DNA from: Phenylobacterium sp. | GTDB lineage: Bacteria > Pseudomonadota > Alphaproteobacteria > Caulobacterales > Caulobacteraceae | Length of the DNA stretch: 62,422 nt | Assembly: GCF_025351295.1 (NCBI RefSeq) | Contig: NZ_JANXWD010000024.1 | Coordinates: 1 to 62,422 of the forward strand | Reading direction: 5' to 3' | Shown: in pieces, positions 44,214 to 53,760 of the stretch | Layout: each line of letters begins with the position of its first letter | How positions within the stretch are numbered: position 1 is the stretch's first letter | Position numbers and translations under genes: made by a program | Notes under the pieces: generated by a model | What the model saw: only the letters and a program-made list of their open reading frames with translations | Told to the model about the DNA's origin: nothing | The model's database searches: none

Positions 44214-45344
44214 ATGTCCGATCGACCGCGCCGTGGCGCCCAGCCGACCTGGCCGGTGCTGGATGCGCTGATCGGCCAGGTCTATGAGGCGGCGCTGGAT
44301 CCGACCCTGTGGGACGACACCCTCACGGGGATCACCACGGCCCTGGGGCCGCTGGAATGGGACCTGGCGTTCCTGATCTGGGAGCGCAACCAACCCCCGG
44401 GCGCGCGATTCGTCGGCTCCACCGGCCTGGCGGCCTGGGTCCCGCAGATCTACGGCACGGTCTATGCGGCCAACAATCCCTGGTCTCGCCGTATCGCACC
44501 GCTGCGCAGCGGGACGGTCGTCGACACCGACGAGCTGATGACCCGTGAGGAATTCACCGACAGCCCGCTCTACCGCGACTTCCTCAGCCGCTGGGGGCTC
44601 AACCGCGCCCTGGCTGTCGTGCTGGACCGGCGCGGCGATGAGCGGCTGGCCCTCGTGCTGCCAGGTCCGGGCGACCGCGATCTTGACGGCCTGCGTCGCG
44701 GCCTGCGGGTGCTGGCGCCGCACATCCAGCGCGCCGTGCGCATCAGCCACCGGATCGCGCAGGCCGAGCTGCGCGCCGACGCCGCCTCGACCGCCGCCGA
44801 CCGGACCGCCTCGGCGATCCTTTGCCTGGCGCCTGACCTCACGGTGATCACTGCCAACCGGCACGTGGCGCGCTACGAGGCCAGCCAGGTGATCAGCCTG
44901 GCCGGCGGCCGCCTCGCCTACCTCGAGCCGGCCAGCCAGGCCGAGCTGGTCGCGCTGGCCCGTTCGACGCCGCCCGCCGGGGCGGCCTTCGTCTCGCCGG
45001 ACGCGGATGGATCGCGCATCGCCACGGTCGCAGCCCGGGTGCCGGTGCAGACGGCGCGCGCGCTGGGCGGCACGGTCAAGGGCGCGGGATTGATCGTCTC
45101 GATCGGCGGCGGCGGCGAGGCGCGCACCCTGGAGATCAGCCGGGTGGCGGCCTGGTTCGGCCTGACGCCGGCTGAGGCGCGCCTGGCCAGTGGCCTGGCC
45201 GCGGGCGCCAGCCTGCAGGACTACTGTGCCCTGCGAAGTGTCTCGCTGAACGCCGGGCGGTTCCTGCTCAAGGGCATCTTCCGCAAGACCGAGGTGACGA
45301 CCCAGGCGCAACTGATGGCCCTGGTCTCCCAGCTGCCGCAATAG
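44214..45344 (+). CDS. LuxR-type helix-turn-helix transcriptional regulator
   Basis: A 376-residue regulator. The C-terminal 65 residues form a LuxR-like HTH (WFGLTPAEARLASGLAAGAS, then RFLLKGIFRKTEVTTQAQLM). The N-terminal 200 residues (LIGQVYEAALDPTLWDDTLT, YAANNPWSRRIAPL) resemble the PAS-like sensor region seen in many Caulobacterales and Sphingomonad regulators of this type; the ligand is unknown. A recognition-helix region reading LQDYCALRSVSLNA is less regular than in classical LuxR proteins. The target is not evident from neighbours. Confidence 0.85.
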   Translation: MSDRPRRGAQPTWPVLDALIGQVYEAALDPTLWDDTLTGITTALGPLEWDLAFLIWERNQPPGARFVGSTGLAAWVPQIYGTVYAANNPWSRRIAPLRSGTVVDTDELMTREEFTDSPLYRDFLSRWGLNRALAVVLDRRGDERLALVLPGPGDRDLDGLRRGLRVLAPHIQRAVRISHRIAQAELRADAASTAADRTASAILCLAPDLTVITANRHVARYEASQVISLAGGRLAYLEPASQAELVALARSTPPAGAAFVSPDADGSRIATVAARVPVQTARALGGTVKGAGLIVSIGGGGEARTLEISRVAAWFGLTPAEARLASGLAAGASLQDYCALRSVSLNAGRFLLKGIFRKTEVTTQAQLMALVSQLPQ

Positions 45345-45371
45345 CGCCCCGTCGTCCCTGAAGACGTCTAC

Positions 45372-46736
45372 CTACTCGCTGTAGCCTTCGGGCAGGTCGT
45401 CTTCCTTCATCAGCTCGTCCTTGCTGACCGGCTTGTCCTCGACCGTGGCCTTGGAGACGATCAGGTCGACGACCTTGTCCTCGAAGATTGGGGCGCGCAG
45501 CTGGGCCTGGGCGTTCTGGTTCTCGCGCAGCAGGTTGAACACCTCCTGGGCCTGGGCGCCGTACTTCATGGCCTCGCGGCGGATCGCCTCGTTCAGCTCG
45601 GCTTCCGTCACCTGGACGTTGTTGGCGCGGCCGATCTCGGCCAGCACCAGGCCCAGGCGCACCCGACGCTCGGCGATCTTGCGGTATTCCTTGGTCAGCT
45701 GCTCTTCGGACTTCTCGGCGTCCTCGGGCGGCAGCTGGCCGCCCTCCTTGTCCTGCTGCACCTGTTGCCAGATGGAGGCGAACTCGGCCTCGACCATCTT
45801 CGGCGGCAGCTGGAAGTCGTGCTTGGCGTCCAGCTGGTCCAGCAGGGCGCGCTTCAGCTTGAAGCGCGAGGCGCCGGCGTACTGCTCCTCCAGGTTGCCC
45901 TTCACCAGCTCCTTGAGCTTCTCCAGGTTCTCGATGCCCAGGCGTTCGGCGAAGGCGTCGTCGGCAGGCGAGTCCACGGGCGCGCGGACTTCCTTCACCT
46001 TGGTCTCGAACTCGGCGTCCTTGCCGGCCAGATCGGCCGACTGGTAGTCGGCCGGGAAGGTCACCTTCACCACCACATCGCTGTCCGGCTTGGCGCCGAC
46101 CAGCTGGGCCTCGAAGCCTGGGATGAACTGGCCCGCGCCCAGCACCAGCTCCACGTCCTGCGCCGTGCCGCCGTTGAACGCCACGCCGTCCACGCGGCCC
46201 AGGAAGTCGATGACGACCTGGTCGCCGTCCTTGGCCTTCACGGTCTTGCCGGTGCGCGGCGCATAGGTGCGGTTCTGCTTGGCCAGCTCGGCCACCGCGT
46301 CGTCGACTTCCTCGACGGTCGGCGCATAGACCGGCTTGGACAGCGACAGGGTGGACGCATCCACCGGCTCGAACTCGGGCATCAGGTCGATGGAGAGCTC
46401 GTAGGCCAGGTCCGCCTTGCCATCCATGACGGCCTCGATGTCGCCCTCCGGCTTCAGCTCGGGCTCGCCGGCGGGGCGCAGGTTGTTGTCGGTCAGCACC
46501 TTCTGGGTGCTTTCGGTCAGGCTCGCCTGCACCACTTCGCTCATCAGCGCCTTGCCATAGAGGCGGCGCACATGGCCCGGCGGCACCTTGCCCGGCCGGA
46601 AGCCCTTGATGTTGAGGGTGGGCGTGATCTCCGCGATCCGGGCTTCCAGCTTCTCGGTCAGGTCCGCCAGCGGCACCGTGACGCCGTAGACACGGCTCAG
46701 ACCTTCACCAGACTTCTCAACGATCTGCATCGGCAT
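45372..46736 (-). CDS. tig: Trigger factor
   Basis: A 454-residue ribosome-associated chaperone and prolyl isomerase. The N-terminal ribosome-binding domain carries the signature [20 protein letters not shown]. The FKBP domain ([37 protein letters not shown]) and the long helical C-terminal domain follow. ATG 46736 ([19 protein letters not shown]) or ATG 46730 is the natural start; an earlier in-frame ATG adds unrelated residues. Confidence 0.96.
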   Translation of the reverse strand: MPMQIVEKSGEGLSRVYGVTVPLADLTEKLEARIAEITPTLNIKGFRPGKVPPGHVRRLYGKALMSEVVQASLTESTQKVLTDNNLRPAGEPELKPEGDIEAVMDGKADLAYELSIDLMPEFEPVDASTLSLSKPVYAPTVEEVDDAVAELAKQNRTYAPRTGKTVKAKDGDQVVIDFLGRVDGVAFNGGTAQDVELVLGAGQFIPGFEAQLVGAKPDSDVVVKVTFPADYQSADLAGKDAEFETKVKEVRAPVDSPADDAFAERLGIENLEKLKELVKGNLEEQYAGASRFKLKRALLDQLDAKHDFQLPPKMVEAEFASIWQQVQQDKEGGQLPPEDAEKSEEQLTKEYRKIAERRVRLGLVLAEIGRANNVQVTEAELNEAIRREAMKYGAQAQEVFNLLRENQNAQAQLRAPIFEDKVVDLIVSKATVEDKPVSKDELMKEDDLPEGYSE

Positions 46737-46915
46737 TCTCAAAGATTCCGGGACCGAACGCGCCAGCGCGTCAGGTCCGCCTTTCACGTCAAACGAGGAT
46801 GGCCGCGCAGGGTGACCCGGCGGCGCGCGGGCGCCCTTATGTCACGCTGGGAAGGCGCGTCCAAGCCCCCTGCCCCCTTGACGCAGCCCGCGCCGCCCGC
46901 GATGGCAGGCCTCGC

Positions 46916-46998
46916 GCGGCTATGGCGGAATTGGTAGACGCAGTAGGTTTAGGTCCTACCGGGCAACCGTGGGGGTTCGAGTCCCTCTAGCCGCACCA
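46916..46998 (+). tRNA. tRNA-Leu (anticodon UAG)
   Basis: The acceptor strand GCGGCTA (46916-46922) pairs with TAGCCGC (46988-46994), followed by discriminator A and encoded CCA. The anticodon loop TT-TAG-GT reads CUA (and CUG by wobble). The D-arm (GGAATTGGTAGACGC), a long class II variable arm and the T-loop GTTCGAGTC are in order. The long variable arm supports leucine. Confidence 0.97.
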
Positions 46999-47138
46999 TC
47001 CTGCTTCGCCCAGATGGGCTTCGCAGGACAGCGCCCTCCGCGATCCCGGCGAAGCTGGATGCCCTTCGAAGCCCTTGGCGAATAAGGGCTGGCCGTCGCG
47101 CAGGTGACAGCCACGCTTCGGCCGGGCAGAAGGCGGCC

Positions 47139-48371
47139 ATGCTGCGCGGCGTCCTGTTCGTCCACAACAACTTTCCGGCCCAGTTCCGGGACCTGGCCGC
47201 GACTCTGGTGGCGCGCGGCGTGCCGACCGTGGCCATCGGCCAGGACCATGCGCCGGGTATGCAGGACGTGCGGCTGGCCCGCTACCGCCTGCCGCGCGGG
47301 TCGACGCCGGGGATGTTTCCGTTCGCGGTGCGGGCCGAGGCGGACCTGATCCGGGCGCGCGGAGCCTATGACGCGGCCAAGGCGCTGAAGGCCGAGGGCT
47401 GGGACCCGGCGGCGATCGTGCTGCATCCCGGCTGGGGGGAGGCCGCGTTCCTGGGCGAGGTGTTTCCGAACGCCCGACAGGTGGCCTTCGCCGAATTCTA
47501 CTATCACGGCCGCGGCTTCGACGTGGGCTTCGACCCTGAGTTCCTGGGCTATGACGAGAGCGCGATCCTGCGGGCCGAGGCCAAGAACGCGGTCATGGCC
47601 ATGACCTATGCGCGGGCCGACGCCATCGTCGCCCCCACCGAATTCCAGGCCAGCGCCCTGCCCCCGGCCTTCCGGGCCCGGACCCGAGTGCTCCACGAGG
47701 GCGTGGACACCGACGCCATCCGGCCCGGCGCGGCCGAGCCCTTCCGCCTGGATGACGGCCGGACGATCGCCCTGGGGACGCCAGTGATCACTCACATCAA
47801 CGCCAGCATGGAGCCGTTGCGGGGCCTGCACATCGTCGCCCGCGCCCTGCCCCGGCTGCTGGCCGAGGTCCCCGACGCGCAGGTGCTGCTGATCGGCAAG
47901 CCCAGCGGACACGCCTATGGCGGCCAGGCGCCGGGGGGCGGCACGTGGCAGGATGTCTGTTTCGCGGGTGTCGACTACGATCCGGCGCGGGTTCATTTCC
48001 TGGGCCAGGTGGAACACGGGCGGATGCTGGCGGCGCTCCGCCAGGGTAATGCGCACGTCTACTATACCTATCCGTTCGTGCTCTCGTGGTCGCTGGCCGA
48101 GGCCATGGCCTGTGGCTGCTACATCATCGGCTCGGACACCGGGCCGCTGCACGACGCCATCGAGGACGGGGTGAGCGGCCGCCTGCTGCCGTTCTTCGAC
48201 GTCGAGGCCCTGGCCGGGGCGATGATCGCCGACTGCCGCGATCCGGCGGCGTCGACGCCGTTGCGGGCGGCGGCGCGGGCGACGGCGGTGGCGCGGTTCA
48301 GCCGGGCCAAGGGGCGCGAGGGATGGCTGGCCCTGCTGCGCGACCTGGGCGTCGAAATCCCCGGCGTTTAG
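47139..48371 (+). CDS. Glycosyltransferase, GT4-like
   Basis: A 410-residue GT-B fold glycosyltransferase. The N-terminal GVLFVHNNFPAQFRDLAATL is typical of a family 4-type group; IVLHPGWGEAAFLGEVFP and LHEGVDTDAIRPG mark the domain junction. The C-terminal nucleotide-sugar motif is in YPFVLSWSLAEAMACGCYIIGSDTGPLHDAIEDG. The sugar and acceptor cannot be told, and no polysaccharide cluster surrounds it. It converges with the I78 inhibitor gene, overlapping it by four bases. Confidence 0.92.
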   Translation: MLRGVLFVHNNFPAQFRDLAATLVARGVPTVAIGQDHAPGMQDVRLARYRLPRGSTPGMFPFAVRAEADLIRARGAYDAAKALKAEGWDPAAIVLHPGWGEAAFLGEVFPNARQVAFAEFYYHGRGFDVGFDPEFLGYDESAILRAEAKNAVMAMTYARADAIVAPTEFQASALPPAFRARTRVLHEGVDTDAIRPGAAEPFRLDDGRTIALGTPVITHINASMEPLRGLHIVARALPRLLAEVPDAQVLLIGKPSGHAYGGQAPGGGTWQDVCFAGVDYDPARVHFLGQVEHGRMLAALRQGNAHVYYTYPFVLSWSLAEAMACGCYIIGSDTGPLHDAIEDGVSGRLLPFFDVEALAGAMIADCRDPAASTPLRAAARATAVARFSRAKGREGWLALLRDLGVEIPGV

Positions 48372-48694
48372 CCGCATCGGATCTCGCGGATCAGGCCCGT
48401 CCCGGCGTCGAAGAAGAAGTTCAGCCGCTCCGGATTGAAGTCCATCGTCACCGGGCAGGTGGTGCAGGCCACACGCTGGAGTTCAGGCCGCACGGGCACC
48501 GGAATGTCGGTCCGCGGATGGCCGATCAGGCTCTGCAGGGGCCGCGCGCCGCAGGTGTCGGCGACCGTTACAGACGGCGGCGCAGGCGCGATCGGAGGCG
48601 CAGGTGCGGGCGCCGGCGGCGGCGCCTGGGGCTCGGGTGTCGTCGAACAGCCCCCCAGCGCCAGCAGCGCGGCGGCGACCAGCACCCGCCTCAC
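48368..48694 (-). CDS. I78-family peptidase inhibitor-like lipoprotein
   Basis: A 108-residue protein with a lipoprotein signal (MRRVLVAAALLALGGCSTTP, lipobox LGGC), a Pro/Ala-rich linker and an inhibitor I78-like domain. Markers are CGARPLQSLIGHPR, the core VTMDFNPERLNFFFD and the terminal IREIRCG, with a Cys pair expected to form a disulfide. It would sit in the periplasm on a membrane. It overlaps holC by four bases, yet the functions look unrelated. Confidence 0.85.
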   Translation of the reverse strand: MRRVLVAAALLALGGCSTTPEPQAPPPAPAPAPPIAPAPPSVTVADTCGARPLQSLIGHPRTDIPVPVRPELQRVACTTCPVTMDFNPERLNFFFDAGTGLIREIRCG

Positions 48695-49149
48695 GCCTGC
48701 TTCTCCCAGCCGCGCGCCTGCTGCTTCCAGTAGGAGACGGCGAGCCCCTTGGCCTTGGCCTCGCGGAACTGGTTGCGGGCGGCCTGCAGCTGACCGTCGT
48801 CGGCCCCGTCGAAGATCACGATGCAGCGCTGGTAGCCGGTGAGGTCGGCGGGTTCGGCGCCGTCCACCAGGAACAGCGCGTCGGCGCCATTGGGATTGTC
48901 GTTGGCGGTGGTCAGCAGGATCGGCTGGCGCTCGGGCCCCGGCTCTCCCGCCACCGCGTGCGGCAGGAAGCTCTCGTCGCGATAGGTCCAGAGCCAGCTG
49001 TCCAGGCGGTCGATCCGGTCCGCGGTCGGCGACCGAACGATGGCCTTCCAGCCTTTCTGCAGCGTCTTCTCCAGCAGCTCCGGCAGGGCCTGGTCCAGGC
49101 CCGTGCGCTCCAGGTGATAGAACCAGACCTCGCAGGCGGCGTCAGCCAT
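48691..49149 (-). CDS. holC: DNA polymerase III chi subunit
   Basis: A 152-residue clamp-loader accessory that links polymerase III to SSB. It shows the chi family pattern EVWFYHLERTGLDQALPELLEKTLQKGWKAIV, LDSWLWTYRDESFLPHA and RCIVIFDGADDGQLQAARNQF. It overlaps the upstream alpha/beta hydrolase by 8 bases and the lipoprotein by four, in the common alphaproteobacterial pepA-holC neighbourhood. Confidence 0.95.
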   Translation of the reverse strand: MADAACEVWFYHLERTGLDQALPELLEKTLQKGWKAIVRSPTADRIDRLDSWLWTYRDESFLPHAVAGEPGPERQPILLTTANDNPNGADALFLVDGAEPADLTGYQRCIVIFDGADDGQLQAARNQFREAKAKGLAVSYWKQQARGWEKQA

Positions 49150-49840
49150 GGGCCGTCTCCAGGCGACGGGCCAGACCGTCAAGGGCGCCGCCAATGGCCT
49201 GGGCGTGGGTCAGCATGGCCAGGTGATGCAGCGGCAGGCGCACGACCGGCCAGCCCTGGCGCCCCGCATACTGGCCCTCGTCGTCATAGGCTCCGCTGAG
49301 CTGCAGATAGGCGGCACGCGCGCCCAGCGTCATGGCCGGCGCCGCCTCCTCGAGGAAGTCCAGCGGCAGGCCTTCGAGTTCGGAGATCAGCGCCGTGCGC
49401 GCCGCGTCGTCCGGCACCAGGCGCTCAAGCGCGCCGGGCGGCCACCACCGGTCCCATGACGGCAGCAGGCCCACATCGACGCCGTTGCGCAGTTGCAGCG
49501 CCAGTTGCGGCGGGGCCATCTCCAGCCAGCTTCGGCCCGGATGGGGCAGGATCGCATCGACGAAGATCACACCCGCTGGCGGTGTCGGGAGCGCCGCCTC
49601 CAGGGCCGGCAACAGCGCCCCGCCGCCGCTGTGGGCGATGAGGATCGGTGCGTCCTCCCTGGCGTCGATCCGCGCAGCCATGTCCTGCGCCAGCGTCCGG
49701 TAGAACGCCGACGCTATGGGCTCCAGCTTCGGCCAGGCAGGCGATGACACGGTATGGCCCCGCCCCGCCAGGTCGGCGGCGACGCTACCCCAGCTCGCCG
49801 GCCCGATGAACGGGCTGTGCAGCAGGACCAGGCGCGCCAT
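49142..49840 (-). CDS. Alpha/beta hydrolase
   Basis: A 232-residue hydrolase of the alpha/beta fold. It begins MARLVLLHSPFIGPASWGSV (oxyanion hole), has the nucleophile elbow LIAHSGGGALLPAL with Ser, and a likely catalytic His in RLPLHHLAMLTHA. Acid residue uncertain. It lies 8 bases after pepA and overlaps holC. Substrate unknown. ATG 49840 is the homology start; the longer frame overlaps pepA. Confidence 0.88.
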   Translation of the reverse strand: MARLVLLHSPFIGPASWGSVAADLAGRGHTVSSPAWPKLEPIASAFYRTLAQDMAARIDAREDAPILIAHSGGGALLPALEAALPTPPAGVIFVDAILPHPGRSWLEMAPPQLALQLRNGVDVGLLPSWDRWWPPGALERLVPDDAARTALISELEGLPLDFLEEAAPAMTLGARAAYLQLSGAYDDEGQYAGRQGWPVVRLPLHHLAMLTHAQAIGGALDGLARRLETAHG

Positions 49841-49848
49841 GGGCGGCC

Positions 49849-51297
<1,449 letters not shown>

Positions 51298-51405
51298 CTG
51301 GTCTCTCTCTTGAGGCTCTCTCGCGGGCGCCGACGGTCAGGTTGTACGGCGCGGCGACGCATGGTTTAGAACAGCTCCGCGGCCGGGGCGCGTCTATTTC
51401 TCGGA

Positions 51406-52566
51406 GTGAGCTCTTTTTCCAAGATGCGCCTGATCGACCGATATCTGCTGCGCCAGCTCCTGGCGCCGGTGGCCCTGGCCACCTTGGCGCTCACGGCGGT
51501 CGCCCTGCTGAGCCAGAGTCTGAGCGGCCTCGACCTGATCGTGAACCAGCGGCAAAGCGCGCTGGTGTTCCTGAAGGTCACGGTGCTGGCCATGCCGCAG
51601 CTGATCAACCTGGTGCTCCCGATCGCGGTGTTCGTGGCCGCCCTGGTGGCGCTGAACCGGCTGCACACCGAGCAGGAGATCGTGGTCTGTTTCGCCGGCG
51701 GTATGAGCCGCTGGCGGGTGATCTCGCCGGCCATGCGGCTGGCCGGCGCGGTGGCCTTCCTGGCCCTGCTGCTGAACCTGTTCGTCCAGCCGGCCGCCTA
51801 TCGCGCCATGCGCCAGGAACTGTTCGAGGTGCGGACCGACCTGGCCTCGACGCTGGTGCGGGAGGGCGAGTTCACCGAGCCCACGCCGGGGCTGACCGTC
51901 TATGCCCAGAGCGTCGACAACGCCGGCAACCTGATCAACCTGTTCCTGCACGAGGTGAAGGCGGACGGATCGGACACCACCTATTCCGCCGAGACCGGCC
52001 GCATCGCCCACAGCCAGGGCCGGCCGGTGCTGATCCTGCAGAACGGGTCGAACCAGGAGATCTCCAGCCGCGGCGTGCTCAACTACCTGACCTTCCGCAG
52101 CTACACCTTCGACCTGGCGTCGCTCTCCGATTCGGACGAGCTGGTGCACTACAAGCCCTCCGACCGCTACCTCCACGAACTGTTCTTCCCGGACCTGCAG
52201 CAGGACTGGGAGCGGCGTAACCGGCTCGACCTGCTGGCCGAGGGCAACGCGCGGATCGCCTCGCCGCTCTACAACATCGCGTTCATGGCGCTGGCGCTGT
52301 CGGCGATCATCGGCGGCGGCTTCTCGCGGCTGGGCTATGGCCGGCGGATCGCGGTGATGGGGGCCGTCGCGGCGGTGGTGCGGCTGGTGGGCTTCCAGGT
52401 GCAGGCGGCGTGCGAGGACAGCGCCTGGCTCAATCTGCTGCAGTATGCGGTGCCGATCGGGGCCACATGGGCGGCGCTGGCCGGGATCTTCCGCCAGAAG
52501 GTCAGCCGCTACATCGACATCACCCGCCCCCGCGCCGCGCCGCCGGCGGCGCAGGTCCGGGCCTGA
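51406..52566 (+). CDS. lptF: LPS export ABC transporter permease LptF
   Basis: A 386-residue inner-membrane permease of the LptB2FGC transporter that moves LPS to the outer membrane. Six membrane segments (first at about 18-38) flank a periplasmic beta-jellyroll region (about 130-280). The opening MRLIDRYLLRQLLAPVALAT is typical. GTG 51406 is used; ATG 51424 six codons on would also give a complete protein. Its TGA and the lptG ATG share one base. Confidence 0.93.
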   Translation: MSSFSKMRLIDRYLLRQLLAPVALATLALTAVALLSQSLSGLDLIVNQRQSALVFLKVTVLAMPQLINLVLPIAVFVAALVALNRLHTEQEIVVCFAGGMSRWRVISPAMRLAGAVAFLALLLNLFVQPAAYRAMRQELFEVRTDLASTLVREGEFTEPTPGLTVYAQSVDNAGNLINLFLHEVKADGSDTTYSAETGRIAHSQGRPVLILQNGSNQEISSRGVLNYLTFRSYTFDLASLSDSDELVHYKPSDRYLHELFFPDLQQDWERRNRLDLLAEGNARIASPLYNIAFMALALSAIIGGGFSRLGYGRRIAVMGAVAAVVRLVGFQVQAACEDSAWLNLLQYAVPIGATWAALAGIFRQKVSRYIDITRPRAAPPAAQVRA

Positions 52567-53666
52567 TGGGCATAGGGCGGCTCGAGCGCTACGTGATCGG
52601 CTACATGCTGATGGGTGTGATCGCCGCCCTGGCGGTGATCTCGGCGGTGGTGGTGCTGATCCAGTTCGTGGAGCTCAGCAGCCAGGTGGGCACCCGCGCC
52701 GACGTGGGCGCGAACAGCATCTTCGAGCTGACCCTCTACCGGGTGCCGGCGCTGATCCAGATCCTGCTGCCGTTCTGTTTCCTGTTCGGCGGCATCGGGG
52801 CTTTCGTCGGCCTGAACCGGCGCAGCGAACTGGTCGCCATGCGCGCGGCCGGCATTTCGGCGTGGCGCTTCATCCTGCCGTCGGCGGCGGTCGCCTTCAT
52901 CCTGGGCCTGGTCGCGGTGGGCGGCCTGAACCCGCTGGCGGCGAGCCTCAACGCCAAGTTCGAGTTCGAGCGCGCGCGGATCATGGAAAACTACCTGGGC
53001 GACCAGCCCAAGGACATCTGGCTGCGCCAGGGCGACGACACCAGCCAGATCGTCATCCATGCCAAGGCCCGCGACACCCACCAGGGGATCGTGACCCTGC
53101 ACGGCGTATCCCTGTTCATCTACGAGAAGAACGCCCGCGGGACCCCGGAATTCCGCCGCCGGCTGGAGGCGGGCGAGGCCACCCTGCTGCCGGGGTTCTG
53201 GCGGCTGAAGGACGTGCGCGAGGCGACGGCGGGCGATTCGTCGATCCGCTCCGACAGCCTCACGATCCGCTCCACCCTGGACGCCGAGGCGGCCATGGAG
53301 CGGCTGGCCTCTCCGGAGGCGATCGCCTTCTGGCGGCTGCCCCGCGCCATCCAGCTGACCGAGCAGGCCGGCTTCTCGGCCTCGGGCTACCGCCTGCGCT
53401 TCCAGCAACTGCTGGCGACGCCGCTGCTGTTCGCGGCCATGTCGATCCTGGCGGCGGCCTTCTCCCTGCGCCTGACCCGGCTGGGCGGGCTGGCGGGACT
53501 GGCCGGGGCCGGCGTGGCGCTGGGGTTCGTGATGTTCTTCTTCAATCAGTTCTCGGGCGCGCTGGCGAAGGCCGACATCATCCCGCTGTTCGCGGCGGCC
53601 TGGGCGCCGGCGCTGGTCGCCCTGCTCGCGGGCGTCACCCTGCTTTGCTACACGGAAGACGGTTGA
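52566..53666 (+). CDS. lptG: LPS export ABC transporter permease LptG
   Basis: A 366-residue permease partner of LptF. It begins MGIGRLERYVIGYMLMGVIA and has three N-terminal membrane helices, a large periplasmic domain (about 125-270) and three C-terminal helices. The first half ends with FVGLNRRSELVAMRAAGISAW, the conserved loop that contacts the ATPase. ATG 52566 overlaps lptF (TGATG) and gives the usual start. Confidence 0.95.
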   Translation: MGIGRLERYVIGYMLMGVIAALAVISAVVVLIQFVELSSQVGTRADVGANSIFELTLYRVPALIQILLPFCFLFGGIGAFVGLNRRSELVAMRAAGISAWRFILPSAAVAFILGLVAVGGLNPLAASLNAKFEFERARIMENYLGDQPKDIWLRQGDDTSQIVIHAKARDTHQGIVTLHGVSLFIYEKNARGTPEFRRRLEAGEATLLPGFWRLKDVREATAGDSSIRSDSLTIRSTLDAEAAMERLASPEAIAFWRLPRAIQLTEQAGFSASGYRLRFQQLLATPLLFAAMSILAAAFSLRLTRLGGLAGLAGAGVALGFVMFFFNQFSGALAKADIIPLFAAAWAPALVALLAGVTLLCYTEDG

Positions 53667-53760
53667 ATCCTCGGCCTGCGGGGCTATGCATCGCAGGCCG
53701 GACACGGTTAGACGTGCGCCTTCGTACTCAGGCCCAGCGCTCAGGGGATCGAGAAGTTTG